Source of the DNA: Pirellulales bacterium
GTDB taxonomy: Bacteria; Planctomycetota; Planctomycetia; Pirellulales; Lacipirellulaceae
Reading direction: 5' to 3'
NCBI GenBank assembly: GCA_022448265.1
Contig: JAKVCC010000025.1
Coordinates: forward strand, 1-33,210
Length of the DNA stretch: 33,210 nucleotides
The first letter of the stretch is position 1. Each line of letters begins with the position of its first letter. The notes under the pieces are model-generated. The model saw only the letters and a list, made by a program, of their open reading frames with translations, ran no database searches and was not told the origin of the DNA. This document shows, one piece after another, positions 24,830-33,203 of the stretch. Position numbers and translations under genes: made by a program.

Positions 24830-25864
24830 CTAGCGATTCCCTCCGTGCTTAGATCGGTTTGCAGGCTTACCTGCAGTGCGCGATGAGCCACCCCTGTGAG
24901 CCATCGAACGGTTGCCTTTTCGAATCAGATGGGCCAGCGTTTTTCCTGCTGGTGGTCGGACAAAGAACTGGGGATCGTCTACAACCCAGCGAGTCGACCA
25001 GTTTTTTCCGTTTTCCCAATTGGCCACGTTAAAGAAAAAGTTATTAAACATCAGACAGCGCGTCCCGTACGGAAAACTCGAATAAAGGTAGTCGTTTTCG
25101 GTCAGATCATCGACCCCTGCGCTGGCGTAGTAGTGCACCTGGCCATCCGGAGTAAACGACATGCCAAAGGTCCACCAGCCAGGCTCTGTGATTTTTGGGC
25201 CGGCCAGATCCCGACCGCTTTTTTTTGCCCGAATACTGATCTGGGCATGATCTTCATCAAATCGTTTGTCGGTCTCGCTCCGGAATAATACAAAAAATCC
25301 AGGCCAGTACGCATCGACGTTTCCATCGGGTTTGCGGCCGCGGACGTCCGCGCGAATGCCGAAGGAAGCACCCGTTCGGTTTTCCCATTTGTCGAAGGCC
25401 GGCAGATACAGGCGGGTTGTGCAACTTGGGCTCCAAGTGACCGGAACCGACCGACCGAGCCGTGTGGCAACACCCATCAACAGGTCATCTTGCATTTGGG
25501 TGCCGGCAAGCCGGCCCGGTATGCCCGACAAACGGGTAGCCAGTAGCATGGCCCCTTGGCTCCCTTCGATACCACCCGGCGGCGTCGGTACCCGCTTTAT
25601 CACATCGGGGTGGCCGCGCATCGCGCTTTCGTACCAGCGGTGGTTACGAGATTGTCCGCCCGGCGGCCGTTGCTGTTCATCTTGCTCGTAGCTGGCCTTG
25701 CGGCCATTCATTACATAATTCCAGCGATTGTCTTCAAAGTCATCGCCCACCTGCTCGATTCGGACGCCTGTGCCGGGCACAAACGGCTCAGCGGCACCCA
25801 CAAGTGAAGCAGTCAACAGCAGACTCACGGCAACAAACATGGGGTGAGAAAACAGACGAATCAT
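24830..25864 (-). CDS. Exported protein of unknown function, lectin-like fold possible
   Basis: The 344-residue product has a signal peptide (MIRLFSHPMFVAVSLLLTAS, cleaved near VGAAEP). The mature part is rich in aromatic residues and Gly: FEDNRWNYVMNGRK, TRLYLPAFDKWENRTGASFG, AYWPGFFVLFRSE, EPGWWTFGMSFTPDGQVHYY, YGTRCLMFNNFFFNVANW. It could be a concanavalin-type beta-sandwich, but no catalytic pair can be named. The C-terminal 35 residues are basic and Ser-rich. ATG 25864 has GGAG seven bases upstream; a TTG four codons earlier lacks this. Periplasmic or surface location is likely. Coding is certain. Confidence 0.75.
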   Translation of the reverse strand: MIRLFSHPMFVAVSLLLTASLVGAAEPFVPGTGVRIEQVGDDFEDNRWNYVMNGRKASYEQDEQQRPPGGQSRNHRWYESAMRGHPDVIKRVPTPPGGIEGSQGAMLLATRLSGIPGRLAGTQMQDDLLMGVATRLGRSVPVTWSPSCTTRLYLPAFDKWENRTGASFGIRADVRGRKPDGNVDAYWPGFFVLFRSETDKRFDEDHAQISIRAKKSGRDLAGPKITEPGWWTFGMSFTPDGQVHYYASAGVDDLTENDYLYSSFPYGTRCLMFNNFFFNVANWENGKNWSTRWVVDDPQFFVRPPAGKTLAHLIRKGNRSMAHRGGSSRTAGKPANRSKHGGNR

Positions 25865-26103
25865 CCATGACTCCAATCGGGATGTGGAATGTAAGGTCGA
25901 AGCAGCAAGGCAAAGTTAAGTTAAAAACAACACCACTGAGGGGTTGGGCCGCGTCGCTATGGAATCGCGCGTGCAACACCTACGAGCTGATCACCGGGCT
26001 ATTCCGTCAGCGAGAACCAGCGCTGAACAGGCAAATATGCCTGTTGCCACCCCGAAGTATCTGCAAGCCCACAACCTTACTATCGGCAAGCCTTGCGCAA
26101 CCG

Positions 26104-26613
26104 TTAAGCCTTATCTGCAGGGGGGGTGCTAGCAGCAGGCGGGGCCTGCACGCGGCAGCGGTCGTCGTCCATACAGATATCGCACGGTGGGCCTTCCGCC
26201 AGCGCCTGGGTCAGGCAGTGCGCGATGCGCTCGTCGATAACTTGCAGCAGTAGTGTATGGAGTCCTAGAGGTGCCGTGACCAAATGCCGAAGGCCTGGAA
26301 ACGGCTTGGCAGCAGCGGCCGAAAGTGCCGGTATGTCTTGGCTCCAGTGCCGGCCCGGCGAGAGAAAATAGGGGAATACCACAACCAGCTTCACTCCCTG
26401 GCGGGCGCAGCTCGCAAAGGCGGTAGCAATCGAGGGTTCGGCCAACTCCATGTGGGCCGGCTCGACGATTTTCCAGGGTGTCCTCGCCCGGAAGGCGTCA
26501 GCAACCGCGTCGAGCAACACGTTGCTCGCATCGCGGCGCGAGCCATGATCCACAAGCACCACGCCAATCTCCTCTGGCGTGACTCCGAGCTGAGTAGGCA
26601 GCGTGCCGTCCAT
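26104..26613 (-). CDS. CbiX/SirB-type sirohydrochlorin chelatase-like protein
   Basis: The 169-residue protein has the single-domain class II chelatase motifs: GVVLVDHGSRRDAS with metal-binding His23, AHMELAEPSI near 53-62, and FPYFLSPGRHWSQDIP near 80-95. The C-terminus bears a short Cys cluster, CDICMDDDRC (143-152), seen in some chelatases as a metal or cluster site. These enzymes insert iron or cobalt in sirohydrochlorin for siroheme or cobalamin. The second conserved His is in the AHMELAEP motif. It follows the ABM gene by 7 bases and is surely co-transcribed with it. No other tetrapyrrole genes are visible. Confidence 0.82.
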   Translation of the reverse strand: MDGTLPTQLGVTPEEIGVVLVDHGSRRDASNVLLDAVADAFRARTPWKIVEPAHMELAEPSIATAFASCARQGVKLVVVFPYFLSPGRHWSQDIPALSAAAAKPFPGLRHLVTAPLGLHTLLLQVIDERIAHCLTQALAEGPPCDICMDDDRCRVQAPPAASTPPADKA

Positions 26614-26620
26614 GTGAGGG

Positions 26621-26905
26621 CTAGCTCTTGTAAACTTTATGCTGCGGCCGACTTGAGAGAATCTGCTCTTTGCCCCAATTAGTCACTGCGCGAAAATCGT
26701 CGCTGCGTATAAAGTCGGTGAACGCTTGCTCCTCCGACCATTCGCTGGTGATCAAATAAGAAGCCTCATCAGCGGTGTCTTTCCAGAGAGTCGATTCGGA
26801 GTGGCCCTCCGCCACGTTAAGGGCTTCAATCACTCCGGCAAATTTTTGCTCAAAATCCTGCTGTTTGCCTTCAATAACGTGATAATTCATGCCGACGGTG
26901 ATCAT
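26621..26905 (-). CDS. Antibiotic biosynthesis monooxygenase (ABM) domain protein
   Basis: This 94-residue protein is a single ferredoxin-like ABM domain: MITVGMNYHVIEGKQQDFEQ, STLWKDTADEASYLITSEW and AFTDFIRSDDFRAV. It aligns with the heme-degrading IsdG group and keeps Asn7, but the catalytic Trp and His positions are Phe65 and Thr75, so heme oxygenase activity is not supported. It is the first gene of a pair with the CbiX-like gene. GGGAG lies 12 bases upstream of ATG 26905, and a strong hairpin lies further upstream in the leader. Confidence 0.8.
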   Translation of the reverse strand: MITVGMNYHVIEGKQQDFEQKFAGVIEALNVAEGHSESTLWKDTADEASYLITSEWSEEQAFTDFIRSDDFRAVTNWGKEQILSSRPQHKVYKS

Positions 26906-26936
26906 CGTTTCCAGTACTCCCTTAAAGGGGCCCTAG

Positions 26937-26970
26937 GTGGATTTGCTAGCGAACAGCTTAGCAAATCCAC
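26937..26970 (-). promoter_or_regulatory. Strong hairpin between rarA and the ABM gene
   Basis: GTGGATTTGCTA (26937-26948) and TAGCAAATCCAC (26959-26970) form a perfect 12-bp stem with a 10-base loop. It lies 31 bases before the ABM start and about 230 bases after the rarA stop, both on the minus strand. No U-run follows on either strand. It could be a factor-assisted terminator for rarA or a leader element or protein site for the ABM-cbiX pair. Confidence 0.55.
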
Positions 26971-27202
26971 TGCCGCCGGACTAGCACCCACTGCAGTCTA
27001 GGGAGCCGCAAGCGAGAGAGTTTTTCTCTTGTTTCAGATTGGAGAAGCTGGTTTGGGTCGATCGGTCTCAGTGCGCATTTCTAGTTTTTAGTTGGCAAGG
27101 CCGCACTTCTACCTCTAGCAGCATCAAACGTCGAAGGTACAAGTGGTTGGTAAAGCGACCATGTCGCAAAATCAGTAAGTTGACTGCGCGCCCCGGCCGG
27201 GA

Positions 27203-28522
27203 CTAGTCACTCTGGGATCGCAGCTTGGAACGAATATGGGCCAGCCGTTCCCCCAGCTCAGCTTCGTAGCCGCGCGGGACCGGTATGTAATACTCGCGCT
27301 TGACGCCCAAGTACTCTTGCCGGGCCACACCATCTTCGGCATCGTGCGCGTACTGGTAGCCCTCGCCATGTCCCAATCGCTGAGCTCCTGCGTAATGTTT
27401 GTCTCGCAAGTGCATCGGCACCGGTATCGTGCGGCCTTCGCGGACGTCGTGGCGGGCCGCGCCAATGGCCAAAGTCGAAGCGTTCGACTTGGGCGCGCAA
27501 GCCAGATAGGTGACTGCCTGAGCCAAATTGAGCTGGCATTCGGGCAGGCCGACAAATTCGCAGGCCTGCATCGTGGCAACGGCCAAGGGAAGCGACTGAG
27601 GATCCGCATTGCCGATATCTTCGCTGGCAAGAATGACGAGTCTCCGCGCCAGAAATCGTACGTCTTCGCCCCCCTCGAGCATCCGCGCCAACCAATAGAT
27701 GCCCGCATCGGGGTCGCTCCCGCGAATGCTCTTGATCAGCGCACTGATCGAGTCGTAGTGGGTGTCGCCGTCCCGATCGTATTGCACCGCTTTGCGCTGC
27801 ACCGATTCGGCAGCCAGTTCCAGCGTAAATTCGACCGGCTCGGTGTCGGTTGAAAGGACACCGATTTCCAGGGCACTGAGTGCTTGGCGGGCGTCACCGT
27901 CGCTGGTGGTGGCCAGAAACTGGGCCGCGTCGTCATGTAAGTTCACCGTTTTTGCGCCCAGGCCGCGATCGGAATCTCGCAAGGCGCGTGCCAGCAAATC
28001 CTTGATCTCTGGCACACCCAGAGGCTCAAATTCAAACACGCGACTGCGGCTTACCAACGCGCTATTTACAGTGAAAAAAGGATTCGATGTGGTCGCTCCT
28101 ACGAGTACCACGGTACCGTCCTCCACGTCAGGAAGCAGCGCGTCTTGCTGGGCCTTGTTGAAGCGGTGGATCTCGTCGATAAACAGGAGAGTACGCGACC
28201 CTTCGGCCAGGAGTGCATCGCGGGCAGCGTCGATCACTTCCCGCAGGTCTTTCACGCCACTGGTCACGGCGTTGAGCTGGCGAAAACGACAGCGGGTTTC
28301 GGTGGCCAGCAGATGGGCCAGCGTTGTTTTGCCGGTTCCGGGCGGACCATAAAAGAGGAGCGCCGTGAGACGATTGGCCTGGATCAAACGCCTGAGTAAC
28401 TTGCCTTCGCCCAAGAAATGCTGCTGTCCGGAAAATTCTTCCAGAGAGCGCGGACGCATTCGCACCGCCAGTGGCTGGGCCAGACGGCGGTTTTCGGCTT
28501 CGGCAGCGGCAAAAAGGGACAT
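27203..28522 (-). CDS. rarA: Replication-associated recombination protein A (RarA/MgsA), AAA+ ATPase
   Basis: RarA is a clamp-loader-like AAA+ ATPase acting at stalled replication forks. The 439-residue protein begins with a short acidic/hydrophobic N-terminus and RMRPRSLEEFSGQQHFLGEG. It has Walker A GPPGTGKT (59-66), Walker B LLFIDEIHRFNKAQQD (Asp116-Glu117), sensor 1 VGATTSNPFF, and DGDARQALSALE (sensor 2 region). The C-terminal RarA domain has DPDAGIYWLARMLEGGED and ILASEDIGNADP. Length and motifs match MgsA/RarA rather than RuvB or DnaX. ATG 28522 has no strong ribosome site. Cytoplasmic. Confidence 0.95.
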   Translation of the reverse strand: MSLFAAAEAENRRLAQPLAVRMRPRSLEEFSGQQHFLGEGKLLRRLIQANRLTALLFYGPPGTGKTTLAHLLATETRCRFRQLNAVTSGVKDLREVIDAARDALLAEGSRTLLFIDEIHRFNKAQQDALLPDVEDGTVVLVGATTSNPFFTVNSALVSRSRVFEFEPLGVPEIKDLLARALRDSDRGLGAKTVNLHDDAAQFLATTSDGDARQALSALEIGVLSTDTEPVEFTLELAAESVQRKAVQYDRDGDTHYDSISALIKSIRGSDPDAGIYWLARMLEGGEDVRFLARRLVILASEDIGNADPQSLPLAVATMQACEFVGLPECQLNLAQAVTYLACAPKSNASTLAIGAARHDVREGRTIPVPMHLRDKHYAGAQRLGHGEGYQYAHDAEDGVARQEYLGVKREYYIPVPRGYEAELGERLAHIRSKLRSQSD

Positions 28523-29105
28523 GAGGGTGGGCGCTTTTCGAGGTGACGTGAGGCGCGCGTTGGGCTTCCAGGTTAATCGCTACCGTAATGATACCGTTAG
28601 CTCTTGGTTCGCCTAGTCTGACGATAATACCGGTAGGAGTTGTCGCGTGAGGCTTGTGACCGTGGCGTGACGCCTAAATGAGTTGCCCGAACCGCAATCA
28701 ACGTACAGGTTTAGGGGCACTCAAGATTTTCACGACTCCTTCGAATATTGCTCCCAGCAGGGGACGGCAGAAGTAGGTAGCATCAAACATTACGACTGTG
28801 TGGTCATTGGCACAGGGTTTACGGGCCAAGCTGGAAAAGCCGGTTGCCATCGTCGAAGAAAAGTGGGCCCCAGATTAACACGGACGCCACAGAGCTGATT
28901 TGTATTGGTCGGGACGTGATGGCGTTAGGCGGAACTGCCAACTTGCGTTAACAACGTCTTTGATTGCCACCCATTGGCGGAATGCTATAAGGTGACCGAT
29001 CAACAACGTGTATAGTAGTAGTTGGCAACTGGCACCCGGTAAGCTTTCTGGAAACGTCTTGGGTATAGAGTTGGCATTTTTGCGCGTCCTTGCATCTCCA
29101 GCCCC
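28523..29105. other. Intergenic region with a gene relic
   Basis: It separates rarA and the gamma-glutamylcyclotransferase-like gene, which are divergent. The only recognisable coding trace is the flavoprotein remnant at 28782-28876. Nothing else was found. Confidence 0.55.
28782..28876 (+). pseudogene. Remnant of an SthA-like FAD/NAD(P) flavoprotein N-terminus
   Basis: In one frame 28782-28829 reads IKHYDCVVIGTGFTGQ, the start of the Rossmann dinucleotide-binding fold of soluble transhydrogenase (SthA)-type proteins. In the next frame, from 28828, the sequence reads KLEKPVAIVEEKWAP and reaches a stop at about 28876. Together they match an SthA N-terminus (HYDxVVIGxGPAGQ...AAKL.KPVAIVEE) with a few codons and the frame lost in the middle. 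Nothing downstream continues the protein. Confidence 0.72.
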
Positions 29106-29486
29106 ATGAACTTATTCACCTATGGCTCGCTGATGTTTCCTGAGATATGGAAACGAATTGGTGTCGCCAATTGTTGTAGCATGCCAGCGACCTTGTATGG
29201 CTTTGCAAGATATCGTGTTATTGACACTCAATTTCCCGGCATCGTTCGCGCTGGATCAGCGGACCTGGTTCGCGGGCGAATGTACCAGGATCTTAATGAG
29301 AGGACTCTTGCCAGAATTGATGCCTACGAATCCGATTTGTACGAACGCCTAGATGTAACCGTTCAACTAGGCGATGCAAAATGGGTTGCTTGCCAGACAT
29401 ACGTGATCGCGGATTCTCGGCGGCACATACTCAGCGATCAAACATGGGACCCCACGGACTTCGATGCAACGTGTTTTGGGTTTTGA
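29106..29486 (+). CDS. Gamma-glutamylcyclotransferase-like (AIG2 family) protein
   Basis: The 126-residue protein has the GGCT fold signatures: FTYGSLMFPEIW (YGSL phosphate/substrate loop at 6-9), YRVIDTQFPGIV, GRMYQDLNERTLARID and DAYESDLYER, where Glu74 corresponds to the catalytic acid. Family members release 5-oxoproline from gamma-glutamyl amines or peptides, but many have unknown substrates. The length is normal for the bacterial branch. ATG 29106 gives the motif at the expected distance. It converges on the M16 gene. Confidence 0.85.
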   Translation: MNLFTYGSLMFPEIWKRIGVANCCSMPATLYGFARYRVIDTQFPGIVRAGSADLVRGRMYQDLNERTLARIDAYESDLYERLDVTVQLGDAKWVACQTYVIADSRRHILSDQTWDPTDFDATCFGF

Positions 29487-29578
29487 ATAGAGGAGCTGGT
29501 TCGCGCTGATCATCACGTGGAGAGTGATTGGTTTCAGCGATCGCCCAAGCTGGGTTGTGCCGGTGGGCTCACCAACCA

Positions 29579-30817
29579 TTAGGGCGTATCCGGCCACTGT
29601 TCCAGGGGGCCGATGGTGATAGTCGTGTGGCGCGTCAAGGGGAATTTCGCCAGCACCCGGTGGATGTCGTCCAGGGTCACTTGGTCGACTGTCTCTAAAT
29701 CGTCGGCCACGCTCCGATACTCGCGCCGCTGCATCCAGTTTCCGCCCACGTTAAAGAGCCGGTTGCGGGGCCGCTCGCTGCCCAAAACAACCCGCGCCTT
29801 CAACTTGCTTTGTGCCTGTCGAAGCTCTTCTGCAGTAAAGCCATCACGTTCGACTTTGGCCTGCAGGTCGACCATCCGGCCAAGATTGGCGTGTGCCTCG
29901 TCCGGATCGCAACTGAGCCACGAAAAAAACATGCCTGCCCCCAGGTATTCGTAGTGCCCCAGGCTGGCACTTTCGGTGAGTCCGGAATCCACCAGCTCCC
30001 AATATAGGCGGCTACCAGAATCGTCGCCAAACACAGTTGCTAACAATTTTGCTGCGTAGCGGTCGTCCGATTCAGAAGCCGGCGCGTCTGCCAACTGCAA
30101 GCAGTATTGTTGGGTTGCCGAAGCCCGATGAACGCACTGAAAGTTGGGCTGCGAGTCGGCCGCCGGTACTTCCCGCACTAGAGATTGGGGCGACCAGTCG
30201 CCGCAGAGTTGCTCAACTTGCCGGACCAATGCGTCAAAATCAATGCGGCCTGCAGCACCTACAAACATGTTGCCGGGACTGTAGCGCGAATCGAAATAAC
30301 TTTGCATCTGTGCAGCTGACAGGCTTCCAACCGATTCAAGGCTGCCCAATACACTTCGCGCAAGTGGATGTTCGCCAAAATGGAGTTCCTTGATCTTTTC
30401 ATCCATGCCGAAAGGCGGTTGGTCGGCATACATCTGGATCTCTTCCAGAATGACTTTTTTCTCCATCTCGAAGTCGCCTTCGCGCAAGCTTGGCCGCATG
30501 ATATCCGCGATCAGGTCGACGCAAGGCTCTTGGTACTCGGGCAAAACGGCCGCGTAATACACGGTGTTTTCTTCACTGGTAAATGCATTGTAATGGGCGC
30601 CCAACTCGTCGAACTCCCGGTTTACGTCGTCGGCCGAGCGGCGTGGTGTGCCCTTGAATACCATGTGCTCCAAAAAATGGCTCACACCGGCAACCTCGTC
30701 GGTTTCGTCCCGTGCACCAGTGCGTACAAAAAACCCCACGCCCAGCGAATGCGCCGCGTCATTGCACTCAGCAACCACTTCCAATCCATTGTCGAGAGTT
30801 TGGCTACGAAATTTCAC
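29579..30817 (-). CDS. M16 family zinc metallopeptidase, catalytic subunit
   Basis: The 412-residue protein carries the inverted zinc motif HFLEH (His47, His51 as ligands, Glu50 as base) in GVSHFLEHMVFKGT, and the distal zinc ligand Glu in KKVILEEIQM near 125. It lacks the R/Y substrate-binding motif; the matching region reads YWELVDSGLTESASLGHYEY. It pairs with the upstream gene, which has the opposite defect. The GTG at 30817 is chosen because it lies at VKFRSQTLDNGL, the normal M16 beginning, and overlaps the previous gene by 14 bases; the frame further upstream is non-homologous. No signal peptide is seen. Confidence 0.9.
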   Translation of the reverse strand: MKFRSQTLDNGLEVVAECNDAAHSLGVGFFVRTGARDETDEVAGVSHFLEHMVFKGTPRRSADDVNREFDELGAHYNAFTSEENTVYYAAVLPEYQEPCVDLIADIMRPSLREGDFEMEKKVILEEIQMYADQPPFGMDEKIKELHFGEHPLARSVLGSLESVGSLSAAQMQSYFDSRYSPGNMFVGAAGRIDFDALVRQVEQLCGDWSPQSLVREVPAADSQPNFQCVHRASATQQYCLQLADAPASESDDRYAAKLLATVFGDDSGSRLYWELVDSGLTESASLGHYEYLGAGMFFSWLSCDPDEAHANLGRMVDLQAKVERDGFTAEELRQAQSKLKARVVLGSERPRNRLFNVGGNWMQRREYRSVADDLETVDQVTLDDIHRVLAKFPLTRHTTITIGPLEQWPDTP

Positions 30818-32129
30818 GCGGCAGATCCAGGGGTTGAGGGCCCAAGGTAGCAAAAGTAAAATCGCCGGGCGGATGATCGGCGAGATAGGAGTTGATGTCT
30901 TCCGCCGTAAGATCATCGACCAGGCCGCCAACCTCTTCCAAAGGCCGAACTCGGCCCAGATGATACCAGTCGCGGGCAATGGCCGCGCTGCGGGCGCTGG
31001 TCGATTCTTGTTGCATAATCAACCCACTCTTGATGCGCGCTTTGAGTCGATTGAGCTCTCCCGTTTCGACACCTGCGCCCAGGCGGACGACTTCGGCATG
31101 AGTGACGTCGAGCGTTTCTTGCGCGCGTTCTGCCGACGTACCCGCATAACAGAGTACCTGGGCGCGATCGCGCTGCGTTTGCAATGATGCGCTCACCGTA
31201 TAGCATAGTCCCCGCTTTTCACGAACTTCTGTAAATAGGCGCGAACTCATGCCGCCGCTAAGAACGCCTACGGCTGCCCACGCCCGTAGGTATTCCGGAT
31301 TGCGATACGGCACGCTGGGGAAAGCAATTCCTATGTGGCACTGGTTGGAATCGAACGACGTATGGGGGTCGCTGGTCGACGACGGCAATTCAACCGTGGG
31401 CGTCGCATCGACCATCTTCCAATCGGAAAAAACAGCCTCTACGCGATCCACAATCGCCTGCCAGTCAAAATTACCGGCAACTCCCAAGATGGCGCCGTTG
31501 GGCCGATAGCCTTGGGACCATTGGGTCGTCACGTCTGCCCTTCGGCTATCGTTGATTCCCTGCTCGCCGCCATGGCTGGATCGTCCCCACGGGCTGGGAT
31601 AGGCTCTGTCCCGCAGCGCGACCATGAGTTTTTGGCTCGGTTCGTCCTCGACGCCTCGTAGTTCCTGTAGGCAAACAAGCTTGCCGGCATCAAGTTGGTC
31701 TTCCGGAAAGTGCGGTGCACGGACAATGTCGGCATAGATAGCTAGCCCTTCGTCAAGATTACTCGCTACCGTGGCCGCACTGAAGCTGGTGTGGGACGCG
31801 CCGACGGATTCTCCCCGCTCCACGCCAAGAATTTCCAGATCGTTAATCAACGCACGGCTGTCGCGAGCTCCCGCACCGCGCAAGATCATGTCGCACAGCA
31901 GCGAGGAGAGGCCAAGCCGATCAGGCGGATCGGTCGTGTAGCCACACGGCACCATGAGCGTTAGTGCGGCAGACTGTACGGCACGGGTGGGTTCCCCAAC
32001 CAGCACCATGCCATTGGCCAGCCTGTGGATTTGCGCGACGCGTTGTTGGACCTGGCTTGCGGCGGACATCGGTTCTGGCGAGAAGGGGGCAGGCGAAAAA
32101 TCTTGTCGTGAGCCTAGCGGGCGGATCAC
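30804..32129 (-). CDS. M16 family protein, non-catalytic partner subunit
   Basis: This 441-residue M16-fold protein has SLLCD (76-80) where HxxEH should be, so it cannot bind the catalytic zinc. It keeps the R/Y motif TEVREKRGLCYTVSAS (Arg303, Tyr310) in its C-terminal half, which contacts substrate in M16B heterodimers. It therefore fits the inactive half of a two-gene M16B peptidase. The start is uncertain: GTG 32129 forms a GTGA overlap with the stop of the GNAT gene, suggesting translational coupling; ATG 32069 would be 20 residues shorter. Likely cytoplasmic. Confidence 0.88.
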   Translation of the reverse strand: MIRPLGSRQDFSPAPFSPEPMSAASQVQQRVAQIHRLANGMVLVGEPTRAVQSAALTLMVPCGYTTDPPDRLGLSSLLCDMILRGAGARDSRALINDLEILGVERGESVGASHTSFSAATVASNLDEGLAIYADIVRAPHFPEDQLDAGKLVCLQELRGVEDEPSQKLMVALRDRAYPSPWGRSSHGGEQGINDSRRADVTTQWSQGYRPNGAILGVAGNFDWQAIVDRVEAVFSDWKMVDATPTVELPSSTSDPHTSFDSNQCHIGIAFPSVPYRNPEYLRAWAAVGVLSGGMSSRLFTEVREKRGLCYTVSASLQTQRDRAQVLCYAGTSAERAQETLDVTHAEVVRLGAGVETGELNRLKARIKSGLIMQQESTSARSAAIARDWYHLGRVRPLEEVGGLVDDLTAEDINSYLADHPPGDFTFATLGPQPLDLPREIS

Positions 32130-32686
32130 GAGTAGGCAAGTTCAACTGCCTTGTACAGGGTGCGGGTCGTGCGAAACCCAAGTTGCTGGTAGAGTCCTAC
32201 GGCCCCCTTGTTTTCCGCCGTAACTTCCAACTGAATCCGCCGAATCCCCAAGTGTTGCAAGCCCATCAACGACGCCACGATTAGCCCAGTCCCCAGACCG
32301 AGTCTGCGATGATAGGGGATAACGCCAATATTTTGGATACTGGCCTTGTCGGCGCCTGTTTGCACGGCCTGAATGGTGCCACAATACTCACGGTGATCTG
32401 GTGTGTCACCCACGTATTCCGCCAGCCATGTCGCCTCGGGCAAAAACCCTTCCTTGGCCTCGATCTCGGCCATTAATCGCTCGCAACCGTCCAGGTCGCC
32501 TAGGCATGGAAATACCTGGGAGTCGAGCTCGTCGCGGAAACTGTGATACTTAACTTCCGCATGAGCTTCAACGAGCGTAGTCTTCCACACTAGCAACCGG
32601 TAATCGGGCGGCAATTCAACGGGGGGCCGCTGCCAACCTTTGAGATCGAGCAGCATTCGATAGCGTTTTATATATTGCAAGTTCAT
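32126..32686 (-). CDS. GNAT family N-acetyltransferase
   Basis: The 186-residue protein has the acetyl-CoA binding motif A, IGVIPYHRRLGLGTGLIVAS (beta4-alpha3 with the R/Q-x-x-G-x-G/A loop), and motif B, LEVTAENKGAVGLYQQLGF with the conserved Tyr. The N-terminal half (YRLLVWKTTLVEAHAEVKYH) is divergent, as is usual, so the acceptor cannot be named. ATG 32686 begins a likely operon with the two M16 genes; its stop overlaps the next start by four bases. Cytoplasmic. Confidence 0.88.
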   Translation of the reverse strand: MNLQYIKRYRMLLDLKGWQRPPVELPPDYRLLVWKTTLVEAHAEVKYHSFRDELDSQVFPCLGDLDGCERLMAEIEAKEGFLPEATWLAEYVGDTPDHREYCGTIQAVQTGADKASIQNIGVIPYHRRLGLGTGLIVASLMGLQHLGIRRIQLEVTAENKGAVGLYQQLGFRTTRTLYKAVELAYS

Positions 32687-32975
32687 AGAATGCGAAGTTC
32701 GACGAAAGGGTTCTGCTGAAGTGGCCTAACGGAAGGCCCAATTGACTGGCGGGAAGGGCCCGGCTACCGCGGCTCCGAGACAGGGGGCGGCATCACCGGC
32801 CCGCCACCATGGGGACCCCTTAAAGATACCACACACTAGCAAATAGGACAGCAATTAGCCATTTTTGGACTAGGGGTCGATTGGCTCGGCGGGCAGCATA
32901 CGCAGCCCTCGTTGCCCTGCAGTATTTGTTTTATCGCACTAGTCGAACGCTTACTGGAGCTAAGTAGATACCCGT

Positions 32976-33203
32976 TTAACGCGACTTCAGGTCAAAATCG
33001 TGCTTCTCCCCTTGGGATGCTGCGGGGACGGTCACTTGGAGCGTGGACTGGGCGTTGTACTCGGGCGGGACTGGGTTGTCGTAGAACTCGAAGGGCGGCG
33101 CGTTGGGGTTGCGGGGATTGGCCATTTTGCGATCGCTGAGGACCACACCGTTGATTTCCACGCGGTAGTCCCCGCCGGGGGTGAGCCCCCGGCAGACAGG
33201 CAC
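32976..33203 (-). pseudogene. C-terminal fragment of a carboxypeptidase regulatory-like exported protein
   Basis: The frame covers GLTPGGDYRVEINGVVL, then PPEYNAQSTLQVTV and the ending HDFDLKSR. This matches the end of small planctomycete proteins of the carboxypeptidase regulatory-like type (PGxYRV...PxxYNxxSTLxVxV...FDLKS). In the same frame a TAA (33207-33209) stands just before GTG 33203, so the fragment either starts at this GTG or is cut off by a frameshift. The window ends here, so the state of the gene cannot be settled. Confidence 0.45.

Noticed and set aside
26621-26905. IsdG-type heme oxygenase
   Set aside because: The alignment with IsdG is attractive and Asn7 is kept, but the catalytic Trp and His positions are Phe65 and Thr75. 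Only the broader ABM family can be supported.
27762-28352. 196-codon plus-strand frame opposite rarA
   Set aside because: It is Ser/Arg-rich and low in complexity, the usual shadow of a GC-rich coding strand, and lies wholly within rarA.
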